A DNA stretch of 64,000 nucleotides from Halospina denitrificans (GTDB lineage Bacteria; Pseudomonadota; Gammaproteobacteria; Pseudomonadales; Oleiphilaceae). This document shows, in pieces, positions 18,461-29,531 of the stretch. Numbering within the stretch: position 1 is the stretch's first letter; every line of letters starts with the position of its first letter. A program made the position numbers and the translations under genes. Under the pieces are notes generated by a model, which saw nothing but the letters and a program-made list of their open reading frames with translations, did not search any database and had not been told where the DNA came from. The stretch covers positions 115,707 through 179,706 of the forward strand of contig NZ_SOAX01000006.1 of NCBI RefSeq assembly GCF_004364635.1, read 5' to 3'.

Positions 18461-19007
18461 CCCGTGGCGCGACAGCCTTGCGGGTCTTGGGGAGTTGATG
18501 CTGCCACTGGCTCTGGAGCCCCGCCGGCATGATCAGGAGGCTGTTGTGGGGCAGATCCAGTGACAGCGTGCGTTTACTGTCCCGACGGTTCCGGAACCGG
18601 AAACGTCGTTCTCCGCCCAGGCTCAGTGAGGCGATAATCGGCTCCGGCCCGAGCTCCGGTTCATCGTCGCTGTGCCATCCCATGCTGTCGCTTCCATCAC
18701 GGTAGAGGTTGGCGAGCACGCTGTTGAAAGTCTCGCCGGCCGCTTCTGAAATGCGCTCCGCGTAAGGGCGGAGCCAGTGTGGCCAGGGTGTTGGAGTAAG
18801 GGTCTGCCCCGAGTAGCGGTAGGTCATGCCGTCACCGGCAATCCAGCACTGCTCTCGTGGTATCGGGTGCTCACGACCGAAAATCGTGATTCGATCCTGC
18901 CGCCAGGGCAGTGCATGGAGCAGCCGCTCCAGCAGCTGACGCGCCTCCTCTGCGTCCAGAAAATCATCGATCAGCAGGAGTTCGTGGTCACCCAGTCGGT
19001 AGTGCAT
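18426..19007 (-). CDS. AlkB-like 2-oxoglutarate/Fe(II) dioxygenase
   Basis: A 193-residue protein of the AlkB/ALKBH2-3 type, which reverses N-alkyl damage in DNA or RNA by oxidative demethylation. Iron ligands are visible as WHSDDE (His-x-Asp) and WQHQLPK (distal His). The 2-oxoglutarate arginines are in RVNLTFRR, and the NLYRDGSDSMGWH segment is typical. The gene is not preceded by an obvious LexA box. It overlaps the 3' end of the Lon-like gene tail to tail and diverges from the M23 peptidase gene. Confidence 0.9.
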   Translation of the reverse strand: MHYRLGDHELLLIDDFLDAEEARQLLERLLHALPWRQDRITIFGREHPIPREQCWIAGDGMTYRYSGQTLTPTPWPHWLRPYAERISEAAGETFNSVLANLYRDGSDSMGWHSDDEPELGPEPIIASLSLGGERRFRFRNRRDSKRTLSLDLPHNSLLIMPAGLQSQWQHQLPKTRKAVAPRVNLTFRRLVDA

Positions 19008-19095
19008 AGAGCTCCCGATGCTTGCAGTTGTGGCCCGGCTTCGCTAACAATAACGGTCATCCATCATTTCTCAACCCTGTCTGGAGTTTACGCGC

Positions 19096-19935
19096 GTGCT
19101 GCGATTCGTTGCCGGTTTTCTCATGTTTGTCTGGATGCTTCCCCTCCATGCGCTTGAGCTGGAGGGGCCACGAACCCAGGGCGCCCTTCTCAAGGGCAAG
19201 GTGGCGCCGGGGCACGAGGTTCGACTGAACGGGGAATCGGTCAATATTACGGATTCAGGCCGTTTTGCTGTGGGTTTTGGTCGGGATGCGGATCAGCAGC
19301 AGGAGCTGGTTGTGGTCGGGCCCGATGGCGGGACGGAAACCCACCGGATTGAGCTTGCAAAACGGGACTACGACGTCCAGCGCGTGGACGGTGTGCCTGA
19401 TCGAACCGTCAATCCCGATAAGCAGGCCATGAAGCGCATCCGGGAGGAAGCACGCCGGGTGGCGAAGGCCCGCCAGAAGACCTCCCGGCGGGAGGCATTT
19501 CTCGAGGGCTTTATATGGCCGGTGGAAGGGCGGATCACTGGAGTCTACGGAAGCCAGCGGTTCTACAACGGCGAGCCCCGCCAACCCCATTACGGGATTG
19601 ATATTGCCGCTGAAGCGGGGCGGACCGTCCTTTCACCCGCCAGCGGCAAGGTGACTTTCGCGGACCCCGATCTCTATTTCTCCGGCGGTACCCTGATTAT
19701 TGATCATGGTTACGGGGTGTCCTCGACCATGCTGCACCTGAGTGACATCCATGTTTCGGTGGGCGAGGAAGTCCAGCAGGGCCAGGCCCTGGGAGAAGTT
19801 GGCGCCACCGGCCGTGCCACCGGTGCCCATCTGGACTGGCGAATGAATTGGCGCAACAGACGGGTTGATCCAACCACCATAGCGCCTGGACTGGAGGATG
19901 GTTACACGCCCGGTGCGTCCCGGGGTGATGGTTGA
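19096..19935 (+). CDS. M23 family metallopeptidase
   Basis: A 279-residue exported LytM-type endopeptidase acting on peptidoglycan cross-links. An N-terminal signal peptide ends near HALE, followed by a small beta domain (about 25-100) and a C-terminal M23 domain. Zinc ligands are HYGIDIA (His and Asp) and GAHLDWRMNW, where HLD replaces the usual HxH second histidine as in a Pseudomonas-type subfamily. Start is GTG at 19096 with GGAG 9 bases upstream. A two-component pair follows after 38 bases on the same strand. Confidence 0.9.
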   Translation: MLRFVAGFLMFVWMLPLHALELEGPRTQGALLKGKVAPGHEVRLNGESVNITDSGRFAVGFGRDADQQQELVVVGPDGGTETHRIELAKRDYDVQRVDGVPDRTVNPDKQAMKRIREEARRVAKARQKTSRREAFLEGFIWPVEGRITGVYGSQRFYNGEPRQPHYGIDIAAEAGRTVLSPASGKVTFADPDLYFSGGTLIIDHGYGVSSTMLHLSDIHVSVGEEVQQGQALGEVGATGRATGAHLDWRMNWRNRRVDPTTIAPGLEDGYTPGASRGDG

Positions 19936-19973
19936 CAGTGGGGTTGTCTGAACACAGCTAGGGGAGCGCTTGC

Positions 19974-20591
19974 ATGAGCAATACGGAGCAGACCGTCTAC
20001 ATCGTTGAGGATGATGAGGCCGTACGGGATTCGCTCTCGCTGCTACTCCAGTCCGAGGGGCTGCCGGTAAGTGCCTACGATCGGGCGTCACGTTTTCTTG
20101 AGGATTGGCGGCCGGATATGGCGGGCTGTGTGGTGCTCGATATCCGCATGCCCGAGATGGATGGCATGGAGCTTCAGGAGGCGCTGGTTGAGCGTGGCTC
20201 TGATCTTCCCATCATCTTTGTAACGGGGCATGGCGATGTGCCGCTTGCTGTGGAGGCCATGCGCCAGGGTGCCGTGGATTTCATTGAAAAGCCCTATCAC
20301 GAAGAGCAGCTGCTGGAAAAGATCCGTACCGCGCTTTCCGAGAATGCCGAGCAACGCCAGGTTCGCGAGGAGAAACAGGTGATTCTGGATCGGCTGGCCG
20401 AGCTTACCCCCCGGGAACGGGAAATCATGGATCGGATGATAGCAGGACAGGCGAACAAAGTTATTGCCATAGAACTCAGCATCAGCCAGAGGACAGTTGA
20501 GATCCACCGCTCACGGGTGATGCACAAGATGGGAACGCATTCACTGGCCCAGCTGGTGCGAATGGTGCTCAGTGTTCAGGATGAGGCCTGA
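19974..20591 (+). CDS. FixJ-family response regulator
   Basis: A 205-residue regulator. The N-terminal receiver domain has YIVEDDEAVRDSL, the phospho-acceptor Asp in VVLDIRMPEMDG (near 57) and the FVTGHGDVPLAVEAMRQGA segment of the FixJ group. The C-terminal LuxR-type helix-turn-helix has LTPREREIMDRMIAGQANK and SQRTVEIHRSRVMHKM. It is encoded 2 bases before the histidine kinase, so the pair is likely a working system. The signal and target genes are unknown. Confidence 0.92.
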   Translation: MSNTEQTVYIVEDDEAVRDSLSLLLQSEGLPVSAYDRASRFLEDWRPDMAGCVVLDIRMPEMDGMELQEALVERGSDLPIIFVTGHGDVPLAVEAMRQGAVDFIEKPYHEEQLLEKIRTALSENAEQRQVREEKQVILDRLAELTPREREIMDRMIAGQANKVIAIELSISQRTVEIHRSRVMHKMGTHSLAQLVRMVLSVQDEA

Positions 20592-20593
20592 GC

Positions 20594-22144
20594 ATGGAAA
20601 CCGCGCCAAGGGAGCAGCAGGCCTGTGTTCTGCTCGTTGACGACAACCCCCAGAACCTCAAGGTGCTCTACGAGACCCTGAGAGACAAAGGCTACCAGCT
20701 GTTGATCGCCAATGACGGCGAAAAGGCCATACAGCTGGCCCGACGCCATCAGCCGGAGGTCATCCTGCTGGATATCATGATGCCCGGCATGGACGGCTTT
20801 GAAGTCTGTCGGACGCTCAGGGGGGATTCGACGACCGCGTTGAGCGCCATCATCTTCCTCTCCGCGCTCAGTGATACGGAAGCCAAGGTCAAGGGCTTCA
20901 ATATGGGCGGGGCGGATTATATCGGGAAGCCCTTCCAGGCCCAGGAAGTCATCGCACGGGTGGATACCCAGATCCGGGTGATCCAGCTTGAGCGTGAGAT
21001 GCAGGCACGGAACCGCCAGCTTGAGAGTGAACAGGCAAGCATCCTCAACGCGATCTTCGAGGGTATTTACGGTCTCGATCTCGAGGGTGTGATTACCTTT
21101 GCCAACCCGGCCGCGGCCGTGATCACGGGCGCGCCCCAGGAGTCCGTGGTGGGTCGGACTCTGCAGGAGTTGAACTTCAGCGCACCGGAATCCGAAGCCC
21201 ACGTGGAACGGGTGCTGTGCCGGGATGGATCGCCCGTGCTGCGGCGCGGGGTTACCATGGCGCGCGCGGACGGCGGGACCTTCCAGGCCGAGTACCGGGC
21301 CGCCCCCCGGTTTGAAGGAGGTGAGCTCAGCGGCAGTGTCATGGTGTTCCGGGACATTACCGAGGAACTCGCCCAGGAGCGGGCCCTTGAGGAAACCCGT
21401 GAGCTCGTCGCCGTCCAGAGGGAGCAGCTGGCCCAAGCCTCCCGTCTTTCGGTCATGGGCGAGATGGCGGCTGGATTCGCCCATGAGATCAACCAGCCAC
21501 TGACCGCCATCACCAATTACGTGAGCCTCGTCTCCCGTATGATGGAGAAGGAAACCCTCGATCAGGATGCGTTGAGGCAGGTTCTGGAAAAGGTCTCGGC
21601 GCAGTCCCATAGGGCCAGCGAGGTGATCCGCCGGATCCGCCAGTTCGTCCAGAAACCGGCCAGCGGCAAGGATGCGATTGACGTTGCCAGGCTGCTTGCC
21701 GAGAGCCGCGAGTTTGCGGAGGTGGATGCGCGCAACAACGCGGTTTCAGTAACGCTGTCGATACCACCGCATCTTCCCCACGCCATGGGCGATGCTGTGC
21801 AGGTGCAGCAGGTGGTGCTCAACCTGATCCGTAATGCGCTGGAAGCCTCCCGGATGGCGGGCGCGCAGGAGCCCGTCGAGGTCCGTGCCGAGGTGCTGGA
21901 GAAACGGGTCTGCATCCGGGTCCTTGATCGCGGCTGTGGGCTTCCGGACGATGCGGAGGAGCGCCTCTTCCAGCCGTTCTATTCCAACAAGGAAGAGGGC
22001 ATGGGTATTGGCCTGTCCCTCTGCCGCAGCCTCGTTAACGGCCAGGGCGGCGATATTGGCTTCGAGCGGCGTGAAGGCGGCGGAACCGCCTTCTGGTTTA
22101 CGCTGCCGCTCGCGGATCCCGAGCACTCAGAGCCGCTCGAGTGA
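20594..22144 (+). CDS. REC-PAS-histidine kinase (FixL/DctB-like)
   Basis: A 516-residue cytoplasmic sensor with an unusual order: an N-terminal receiver domain (VLLVDDNPQNLKV, phospho-Asp in LLDIMMPGMDG), a PAS domain (about 145-265), then HisKA and HATPase. The H-box is GFAHEINQPLTAITNYV, the N-box NLIRNALEAS and the G-box GMGIGLSLCRS. There are no membrane segments, so input is likely internal or through phosphorylation of the receiver. It pairs with the FixJ-type regulator just upstream. Its end overlaps the convergent MaoC gene by 18 bases. Confidence 0.9.
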   Translation: METAPREQQACVLLVDDNPQNLKVLYETLRDKGYQLLIANDGEKAIQLARRHQPEVILLDIMMPGMDGFEVCRTLRGDSTTALSAIIFLSALSDTEAKVKGFNMGGADYIGKPFQAQEVIARVDTQIRVIQLEREMQARNRQLESEQASILNAIFEGIYGLDLEGVITFANPAAAVITGAPQESVVGRTLQELNFSAPESEAHVERVLCRDGSPVLRRGVTMARADGGTFQAEYRAAPRFEGGELSGSVMVFRDITEELAQERALEETRELVAVQREQLAQASRLSVMGEMAAGFAHEINQPLTAITNYVSLVSRMMEKETLDQDALRQVLEKVSAQSHRASEVIRRIRQFVQKPASGKDAIDVARLLAESREFAEVDARNNAVSVTLSIPPHLPHAMGDAVQVQQVVLNLIRNALEASRMAGAQEPVEVRAEVLEKRVCIRVLDRGCGLPDDAEERLFQPFYSNKEEGMGIGLSLCRSLVNGQGGDIGFERREGGGTAFWFTLPLADPEHSEPLE

Positions 22145-23011
22145 GCCCTCCAGGTGCGGCGCCGAGGCATCCTTGTTCAGTAACCGGAAGGGCATGCTGC
22201 CGGCTCTGCCGCGCTGCCATGTAAGAATGGCCGTGCCCGGCAGGAAGAAGGGCTTCTTGAACTGGACGTCCACGCTTGCGCCCGTCACGGGGCCTTCCGA
22301 CTCTTCCAGTGTCGCCAGGCAGCGGGCCTTGCTCCACATGCCATGGGCGATGGCTCTGGGGAAGCCGAAGGCCTTGGCGGACCAGGGGTGGAGGTGGATC
22401 GGGTTCATATCGCCCGAAACCCGGCCATATTGAAAGCCGATGTTCCCGGAGGCCTGGATGGTGGCCTGGCCTGACAGCATCTGGGGGGCTGCGGGTGTTG
22501 AGCCGGCTTTCTTCTCCCCGTTACTGACCGGCTGGCGATAGAGGATGGTGCTGTTTTCGGTCCAGATGCTCCGACCACCTGACAGGGCCTCGGTGACAAT
22601 ATCAAACTCAATACCCCGGTCTGTGTCCGTGGCGTTGGCAAGCCGCGCAACGAGCTCCAGGGTCTCTCCCTGTCCGATGGCCCGGTGCTGATCGATGCGG
22701 TTGCGCAGGTGAACCATCCCGAGAAGCGGAAAGGGGAACGCCTGGTCGGTCATGAGCCGGATGTGCAGCGGGAACGCCAGGATATGCGGCCAGGTAATGG
22801 GGCAGTGGCTGCTGGCAGCGAAACCGCAGACTCTGCGGTACTCGCGAATGGCCGGCGTATCCGTGCGCACGCCCGTGATCCGGGCGTCGAGCTCCGGGAT
22901 GTCCGAGGCCGAGGGGCGACCGCTTTTCCGCGATCGGCCAGACATTATGGCCTTGCCATACATGGGCAGAAGTGGAGGCGGATTAAAACGGTAATCTGGA
23001 CTTTTTTGCAT
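22127..23011 (-). CDS. MaoC-like acyl dehydratase
   Basis: A 294-residue double-hotdog protein. The C-terminal half has the R-specific enoyl-CoA hydratase motif (YGRVSGDMNPIHLHPWSAKA, with Asp and His catalytic residues) followed by FPRAIAHGMW. The N-terminal half looks like the degenerate second hotdog. It probably hydrates or dehydrates acyl-CoA/ACP intermediates, for example in fatty acid degradation or hydroxyalkanoate precursor supply. It is divergent from an AraC-family regulator at 23183 that could control it. Confidence 0.85.
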   Translation of the reverse strand: MQKSPDYRFNPPPLLPMYGKAIMSGRSRKSGRPSASDIPELDARITGVRTDTPAIREYRRVCGFAASSHCPITWPHILAFPLHIRLMTDQAFPFPLLGMVHLRNRIDQHRAIGQGETLELVARLANATDTDRGIEFDIVTEALSGGRSIWTENSTILYRQPVSNGEKKAGSTPAAPQMLSGQATIQASGNIGFQYGRVSGDMNPIHLHPWSAKAFGFPRAIAHGMWSKARCLATLEESEGPVTGASVDVQFKKPFFLPGTAILTWQRGRAGSMPFRLLNKDASAPHLEGSLERL

Positions 23012-23022
23012 AAACCCTGCTC

Positions 23023-23052
23023 TTGTGACCTAGACTGAGAGTTGTATCACAA
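23023..23052. promoter_or_regulatory. TTGTGA...TCACAA dyad in divergent region
   Basis: TTGTGA (23023-23028) and TCACAA (23047-23052) form an inverted repeat with an 18-base spacer, just upstream of the MaoC gene and 130 bases from the AraC-type gene. It could be an operator. The wide spacing does not match CRP. Confidence 0.3.
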
Positions 23053-23182
23053 ATGGATTACAATGAACGCTGTGAACGTTATGATGGCGAGAGCATGCAT
23101 GGCGGCTATGCCGGCGTCAAATCCATGGAGACACGGCTTTATGCCACGAGCGTCACAACAGGAATCGGCCAGGTAGTAACCT

Positions 23183-24220
23183 ATGCGAGAACAAAGGGAT
23201 TCAGGGGCACTGTTTCGTCTGGTCCATGAGGCGATGAAACGTGCCGGCATCGATACGGATCCTATTTTCCGCCGGCTGGGCGTGAATGAGGACTACCTGC
23301 AGCGTGAGAATCTTCGCACGCCCCATGGCGCGCAGGTGCTCTTCTGGCGGGTCGTGGAGGATGTTACGGGCGATCCGGATATCGGGCTGCACCTGGGATG
23401 GCATGTTCCTACTTATAAGGGGCAGGTGCTTGAGTACCTGTTTCTCTCCAGTCCGACCTTCGGCGAGGGACTGAAGCGGGCAATCAGCTATCAGCGCCTG
23501 CTCACGGATGCCGCGGACCTTGACCTTTATGAGGGTGATGATGAGTGCTATGTGGTGCTGAATGCCGCAGCCGAGGAAGTCCGCCAGATCGGGCACTTCT
23601 CCGAATGTTTCGTTCAGGGGGTTCTCGCCTTTTTCAACTCGGTGACGGATAACCGTTTCGAACCCACCGCCGTGCATTTCGAGCACCAGCGCCAGCATGG
23701 ACAGGACCGCGTGGAACGGATCCTGGGCTGCCCCGTTTCTTTCGATCAGCGGGACACCCGCGTCTACTTCCGCTCCGATGTGCTTGATGATCCATCGCCC
23801 CACCATGAACCCGGCCTTCTCGCACTGCACGAACGCTTTGCCAGCGAACAGGTCGCCGAGCTGGAAAAACAGGACATTGTCGGTGAGGTGGAGCGCCTTG
23901 TTGCCGAGCAGCTGGATTCGGGTGAAGTGACGCTGGATTCCGTGGCAGTGCGCCTCGGGATGAAACCGAGGACCCTGCGAACCCGCCTGACCGAGGCCAA
24001 TACCTCCTTCAACCAGGTGGTTTCCCAGTTCCGGTATCGCCTTGCCTGTCGGCTTCTGGCCGCGACGGATGAGTCCATCGACGAGATTGTCTACCTGACC
24101 GGGTTTTCCGAGCCCAGTACTTTCTACCGTGCCTTCAAGCGCTGGTCCGGAATGACCCCGATCGAGTATCGCCGCCAGAGCACCGAGGAAGAACGGGCCA
24201 TGGACAGTGCCTCTGCCTGA
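23183..24220 (+). CDS. AraC family regulator (OruR/Arabinose-binding-like N-domain)
   Basis: A 345-residue AraC/XylS-type transcription factor. The N-terminal 230 residues look like the arabinose-binding-like domain of OruR/ArgR-type regulators (QGxVLEYLFLSSPTFGEGL). The C-terminal double helix-turn-helix includes LGMKPRTLRTRLTEANTSFNQ and IVYLTGFSEPSTFYRAFKRW. It diverges from the MaoC hydratase. A second regulator of the same architecture lies 160 bases on in opposite orientation. Targets are unknown; fatty-acid or acyl-CoA genes nearby are likely. Confidence 0.88.
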   Translation: MREQRDSGALFRLVHEAMKRAGIDTDPIFRRLGVNEDYLQRENLRTPHGAQVLFWRVVEDVTGDPDIGLHLGWHVPTYKGQVLEYLFLSSPTFGEGLKRAISYQRLLTDAADLDLYEGDDECYVVLNAAAEEVRQIGHFSECFVQGVLAFFNSVTDNRFEPTAVHFEHQRQHGQDRVERILGCPVSFDQRDTRVYFRSDVLDDPSPHHEPGLLALHERFASEQVAELEKQDIVGEVERLVAEQLDSGEVTLDSVAVRLGMKPRTLRTRLTEANTSFNQVVSQFRYRLACRLLAATDESIDEIVYLTGFSEPSTFYRAFKRWSGMTPIEYRRQSTEEERAMDSASA

Positions 24221-24295
24221 GGCCTGTCATCAAAGTGTCATCGGGCGGGATTAGTCTGTACCTGAAACAGGATTCCAGATGATGCAGGTACAGCG

Positions 24296-24379
24296 ATGCG
24301 CGATTACGAAGAAGAGCTGCTTGAGCAATGTCCGGAGCTGGATGATGACAGCGCCATGGATGACGGCATCGAGATGTAA
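24296..24379 (+). CDS. Possible 27-residue acidic small protein
   Basis: An ATG-to-TAA frame of 28 codons encodes a very acidic peptide (MRDYEEELLEQCPELDDDSA..., then a short DDGIEM end). A weak AGG lies about 7 bases upstream. It ends two bases before the stop of the convergent AraC gene. Its composition is not random-looking, but nothing else supports it. Confidence 0.3.
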   Translation: MRDYEEELLEQCPELDDDSAMDDGIEM

Positions 24380-24380
24380 C

Positions 24381-25433
24381 TCATGCACCCGCCCCTCCGA
24401 GCCGGCGGTAATCCCCTGGTGAACAGCCGTACCAGCGCCGGAAGGCCTTCTGGAAGGCGCTGGGGTTGGCGAATCCCAGAAGATCCGCAATATCCGTGAG
24501 CGACAGGGGCGTTTCCCGCACATAGTCACTGGCCAGCTCGCTGCGTACGCTGTCCAGAAGGTCGCGATAGCGGGTGCCCTCGCGGGTCAGAGCCCTCCGC
24601 AGACCCCATTCCGTGGTTCCCAGCCTCAGCGCAATCTCCTCCATCTCCGGGGCTACCCCCCGCATCAGCGGGGTAATCTCCTCCTTGACCCGTTGTGCGG
24701 TGGTTCGCCCCCACTGGTATTGCTGCAGGGCGGCTTCGCACTGCGCCCGGGTTTGCCGGAACAGCGCTGGCTGGGCAAGGTTCCCCGGGATTGTGGTGAT
24801 GGATTCCGGTAGTTCGATGCGATTTGCCGGGGCCTCGAAGTTGACCGGACAGCCGAACCACCCGGCGTAGGCTGCGGCGTCTACCGGTGCGGTGTATTCA
24901 ATATCAACGGCCAGGGGAGTGACAGGCGCCGGGGACAGGTGTCTCAGGAACTGGACCCAGCCGGAGAGGATGGCATCCACCACGAAACAGTTGTAGCTGT
25001 TGTAGGGGCTGATGGAGTAGAAGCTGGCGATCAAAGCCCCGTCCGTACCCCGCTCCATACTGGATCGGCCCCGACTGTTGTAGCTGGTCAGGCGCTCGAA
25101 GGCGATCAGCGTACTCAGGGATTCGCCCAGCGTTGGCGCGCAGGCACCCGCGATTCCCGGCATTCCCAGGTCTGTCAGGCGGGTATTCCCGCCGAAGATC
25201 AGTCCCAGGGCAGGATTGCCGGTCAGCTGGATGGCGGCATGACCCATGCGCATGAAACGGGGAATGCTGATGCGTGCATCGGGTGTGGTGAGCAGGTTCC
25301 GCGAGACCCGGAAGCGGGAGAGCCACCGGCTGCTGTCGAGGCCTTGCTGCTCCAGGGTTCGCGCCATGACGCTGACGTAGTGAACGGAAATGTCCCCAAG
25401 GCGGTTCGAGCCGGTCTGTCTCATTAACACCAA
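24381..25433 (-). CDS. AraC family regulator
   Basis: A 350-residue AraC-type factor with an N-terminal arabinose-binding-like domain and a C-terminal double helix-turn-helix (LGTTEWGLRRALTREGTRY and IADLLGFANPSAFQKAFRRW). It diverges from fadH across 111 bases. A perfect 7-bp inverted repeat lies between them, so it is a good candidate regulator of fadH. The ligand is unknown, possibly a fatty acid or acyl-CoA by context. Confidence 0.87.
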   Translation of the reverse strand: MVLMRQTGSNRLGDISVHYVSVMARTLEQQGLDSSRWLSRFRVSRNLLTTPDARISIPRFMRMGHAAIQLTGNPALGLIFGGNTRLTDLGMPGIAGACAPTLGESLSTLIAFERLTSYNSRGRSSMERGTDGALIASFYSISPYNSYNCFVVDAILSGWVQFLRHLSPAPVTPLAVDIEYTAPVDAAAYAGWFGCPVNFEAPANRIELPESITTIPGNLAQPALFRQTRAQCEAALQQYQWGRTTAQRVKEEITPLMRGVAPEMEEIALRLGTTEWGLRRALTREGTRYRDLLDSVRSELASDYVRETPLSLTDIADLLGFANPSAFQKAFRRWYGCSPGDYRRLGGAGA

Positions 25434-25447
25434 TCCCAGAATATAAA

Positions 25448-25474
25448 ACTGCTAAACGGGAATATTGTAGCAGT
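25448..25474. promoter_or_regulatory. Candidate operator between AraC regulator and fadH
   Basis: ACTGCTA (25448-25454) and TAGCAGT (25468-25474) are a perfect 7-bp inverted repeat with a 13-base AT-rich spacer, 71 bases before the fadH start and 15 bases before the divergent AraC gene. Binding by that regulator is inferred. Confidence 0.4.
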
Positions 25475-25490
25475 TCGGACTTGCGTTTAA

Positions 25491-27590
<2,100 letters not shown>

Positions 27591-27668
27591 AATCGCGATT
27601 CCCGAAGATGGGCCTGATCCGGTAGACTGTTGATCCAAGTGAACCCTGCTACCGGCATAAGGCAGTCC

Positions 27669-28553
27669 ATGGAGTCTTTCAAGCATATCGGCGTGATCGG
27701 GCGCATCGGGAGTGTCAAGGTTGTCGAAACACTGCGTCGGCTCAAAAGCTACCTGGTAGCCAATGACTACCAGGTGATCCTGGAGGCGGATACCGCCTCG
27801 ATGCTGCCCGGCCACGGACTACAGGTGGCCAGCAAGAAGCTGATCGGCGAGATCTGTGATCTGGCCATTGTAGTGGGCGGCGACGGCAGTCTTCTGGGCG
27901 CCGCCCGTGACCTGTCTAAATCGAGTATTCCAATCCTCGGGGTGAACCGGGGGCGCCTCGGTTTCCTGACCGATATTTCCCCGGATGATCTCGAAGAACG
28001 CCTGTCGCGTGTGCTGGAAGGGGAATACGTTGAGGAGAAGCGGTTCCTGCTCGACGCCCACGTCAAGCGCAACGGCGAACCCATGGGGTATGGGACGGCG
28101 CTCAACGACATTGTGCTGCATCCGGGCCGCTCGACGCGGATGATCGGGTTTGATCTCTACATTGAAGGGCAGTTCGTCTACAGCCAGCGCTCCGACGGGC
28201 TGATCGTGTCCACGCCGACCGGCTCCACCGCCTATGCGCTCTCGGCAGGTGGCCCCATTATGCACCCCAGGCTTGACGCCATCGTGCTGGTGCCCATGTT
28301 CCCCCACACCCTCAGCAGCCGGCCCATCGTTGTCGACGGTGGTAGCGAGATCAAGCTCGTTATCGACGAGGCCAATGAGAACTGGCCCCAGGTGAGTTGT
28401 GACGGCCAACAGGAGCTGGCCTGCGCGCCGGGCGACAGCATCTCCATCGCCAAGAAGCCGTTCCGGCTGAACCTTATTCACCCCAGTGATCACAATTTCT
28501 ACGCGACCTGTCGTGAGAAGCTGGGATGGGCAAGCACCATTGCAGCCAGCTAG
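27669..28553 (+). CDS. nadK: NAD kinase
   Basis: A 294-residue enzyme that phosphorylates NAD to NADP. The family marks are VVGGDGSLLGAAR (GGDG loop), GVNRGRLGFLTD, the NDIVLH segment and SDGLIVSTPTGSTAYALSAGGPI. The start at 27669 (MESFKHIGVIGR) gives the normal N-terminus with AAGG just upstream; a TTG 39 bases earlier is in frame but unlikely. It heads a set of five codirectional genes ending in pepN. Confidence 0.97.
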   Translation: MESFKHIGVIGRIGSVKVVETLRRLKSYLVANDYQVILEADTASMLPGHGLQVASKKLIGEICDLAIVVGGDGSLLGAARDLSKSSIPILGVNRGRLGFLTDISPDDLEERLSRVLEGEYVEEKRFLLDAHVKRNGEPMGYGTALNDIVLHPGRSTRMIGFDLYIEGQFVYSQRSDGLIVSTPTGSTAYALSAGGPIMHPRLDAIVLVPMFPHTLSSRPIVVDGGSEIKLVIDEANENWPQVSCDGQQELACAPGDSISIAKKPFRLNLIHPSDHNFYATCREKLGWASTIAAS

Positions 28554-28565
28554 GTCGGAGGCGTC

Positions 28566-29531
28566 ATGAGCAGGGTGCGGGGCTACGACATCATTGGTGA
28601 TATTCACGGATGCGCCCTGACGCTTGAGCGGCTGCTCGAGCAGATGGGGTACAGCAAACGCCAGGGCGTCTATGAACACCCGAGCCGGACTGCAATCTTT
28701 GTCGGCGATATTATCGATCGGGGCCCCCGGATTCGCGAGGCGTTGCATCTGGTCCGCGATATGGTGGATCGAGGGTCGGCACTGATCGTGATGGGCAATC
28801 ACGAGTACAACGCGCTTGGTTACTGCACCCTGGCGCGGCCTGGCAGTGGTCGGCGCCACGTACGCGAGCACAATGAGCGCCATAACCGCCTGATTCAGGC
28901 CACACTTGAGCAGTTCGAGCATTACGATAACGAATGGCACGAGTTCCTGGCCTGGTTCTACGAGCTTCCGCTGTTCCTGGAAACGGACCGCTTCCGCGTG
29001 GTTCATGCCTGCTGGGACGAGAGGCTCATACGCCAATTCGAGCAGCAGCATCCGTCGGGCTGCATTGATGAGGACTTCCTGCACGCCTCAATGGCGCCGG
29101 GGTCCTTTGCCGGACGGGTCATGGACCGGTTGTTGCGCGGCACGGCAATGAAGCTGCCGGACGGCATGACCATGACCGGGCGTGATGGGTTTCAGCGCCA
29201 GTTCTTCCGGACACGGTTCTGGGGAACGGATGCACAGACCTATGGCGATATTGTCTTCCAGCCCGACCCCCTGCCGGAAAGCATTTCGGGCCGGCCGCTC
29301 AGCGCCGCGGAGCGCGACCAGCTGATCACCTATGGCCCGAATGAGCGCCCGGTCTTCGTCGGTCACTACTGGCTTGAGGGCCCTCCCGAGCCGATCGCGC
29401 CCAATGTGGCCTGCCTGGATTACAGCGCGGTGAAATACGGCAAGCTGGTGGCCTATCGGATGGATGATGAGACCCGTCTGGATTCGCAGAAGTTCGTCTG
29501 GGTCGATGTGAATCCCTCGGAGCAGGATTAA
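28566..29531 (+). CDS. Calcineurin-like metallophosphoesterase
   Basis: A 321-residue phosphoesterase of the serine/threonine phosphatase (PrpE/ApaH) type. Metal ligands are GDIHGCALTLERLL (Asp, His), VGDIIDRGPRIREAL (Asp) and MGNHEYNALGY (Asn, His), with later histidines in VVHACWD and VGHYWL. GGAGG lies just before the ATG. It overlaps the rhomboid gene by one base. The substrate, protein phosphate or dinucleoside polyphosphate, cannot be told. Confidence 0.88.
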   Translation: MSRVRGYDIIGDIHGCALTLERLLEQMGYSKRQGVYEHPSRTAIFVGDIIDRGPRIREALHLVRDMVDRGSALIVMGNHEYNALGYCTLARPGSGRRHVREHNERHNRLIQATLEQFEHYDNEWHEFLAWFYELPLFLETDRFRVVHACWDERLIRQFEQQHPSGCIDEDFLHASMAPGSFAGRVMDRLLRGTAMKLPDGMTMTGRDGFQRQFFRTRFWGTDAQTYGDIVFQPDPLPESISGRPLSAAERDQLITYGPNERPVFVGHYWLEGPPEPIAPNVACLDYSAVKYGKLVAYRMDDETRLDSQKFVWVDVNPSEQD

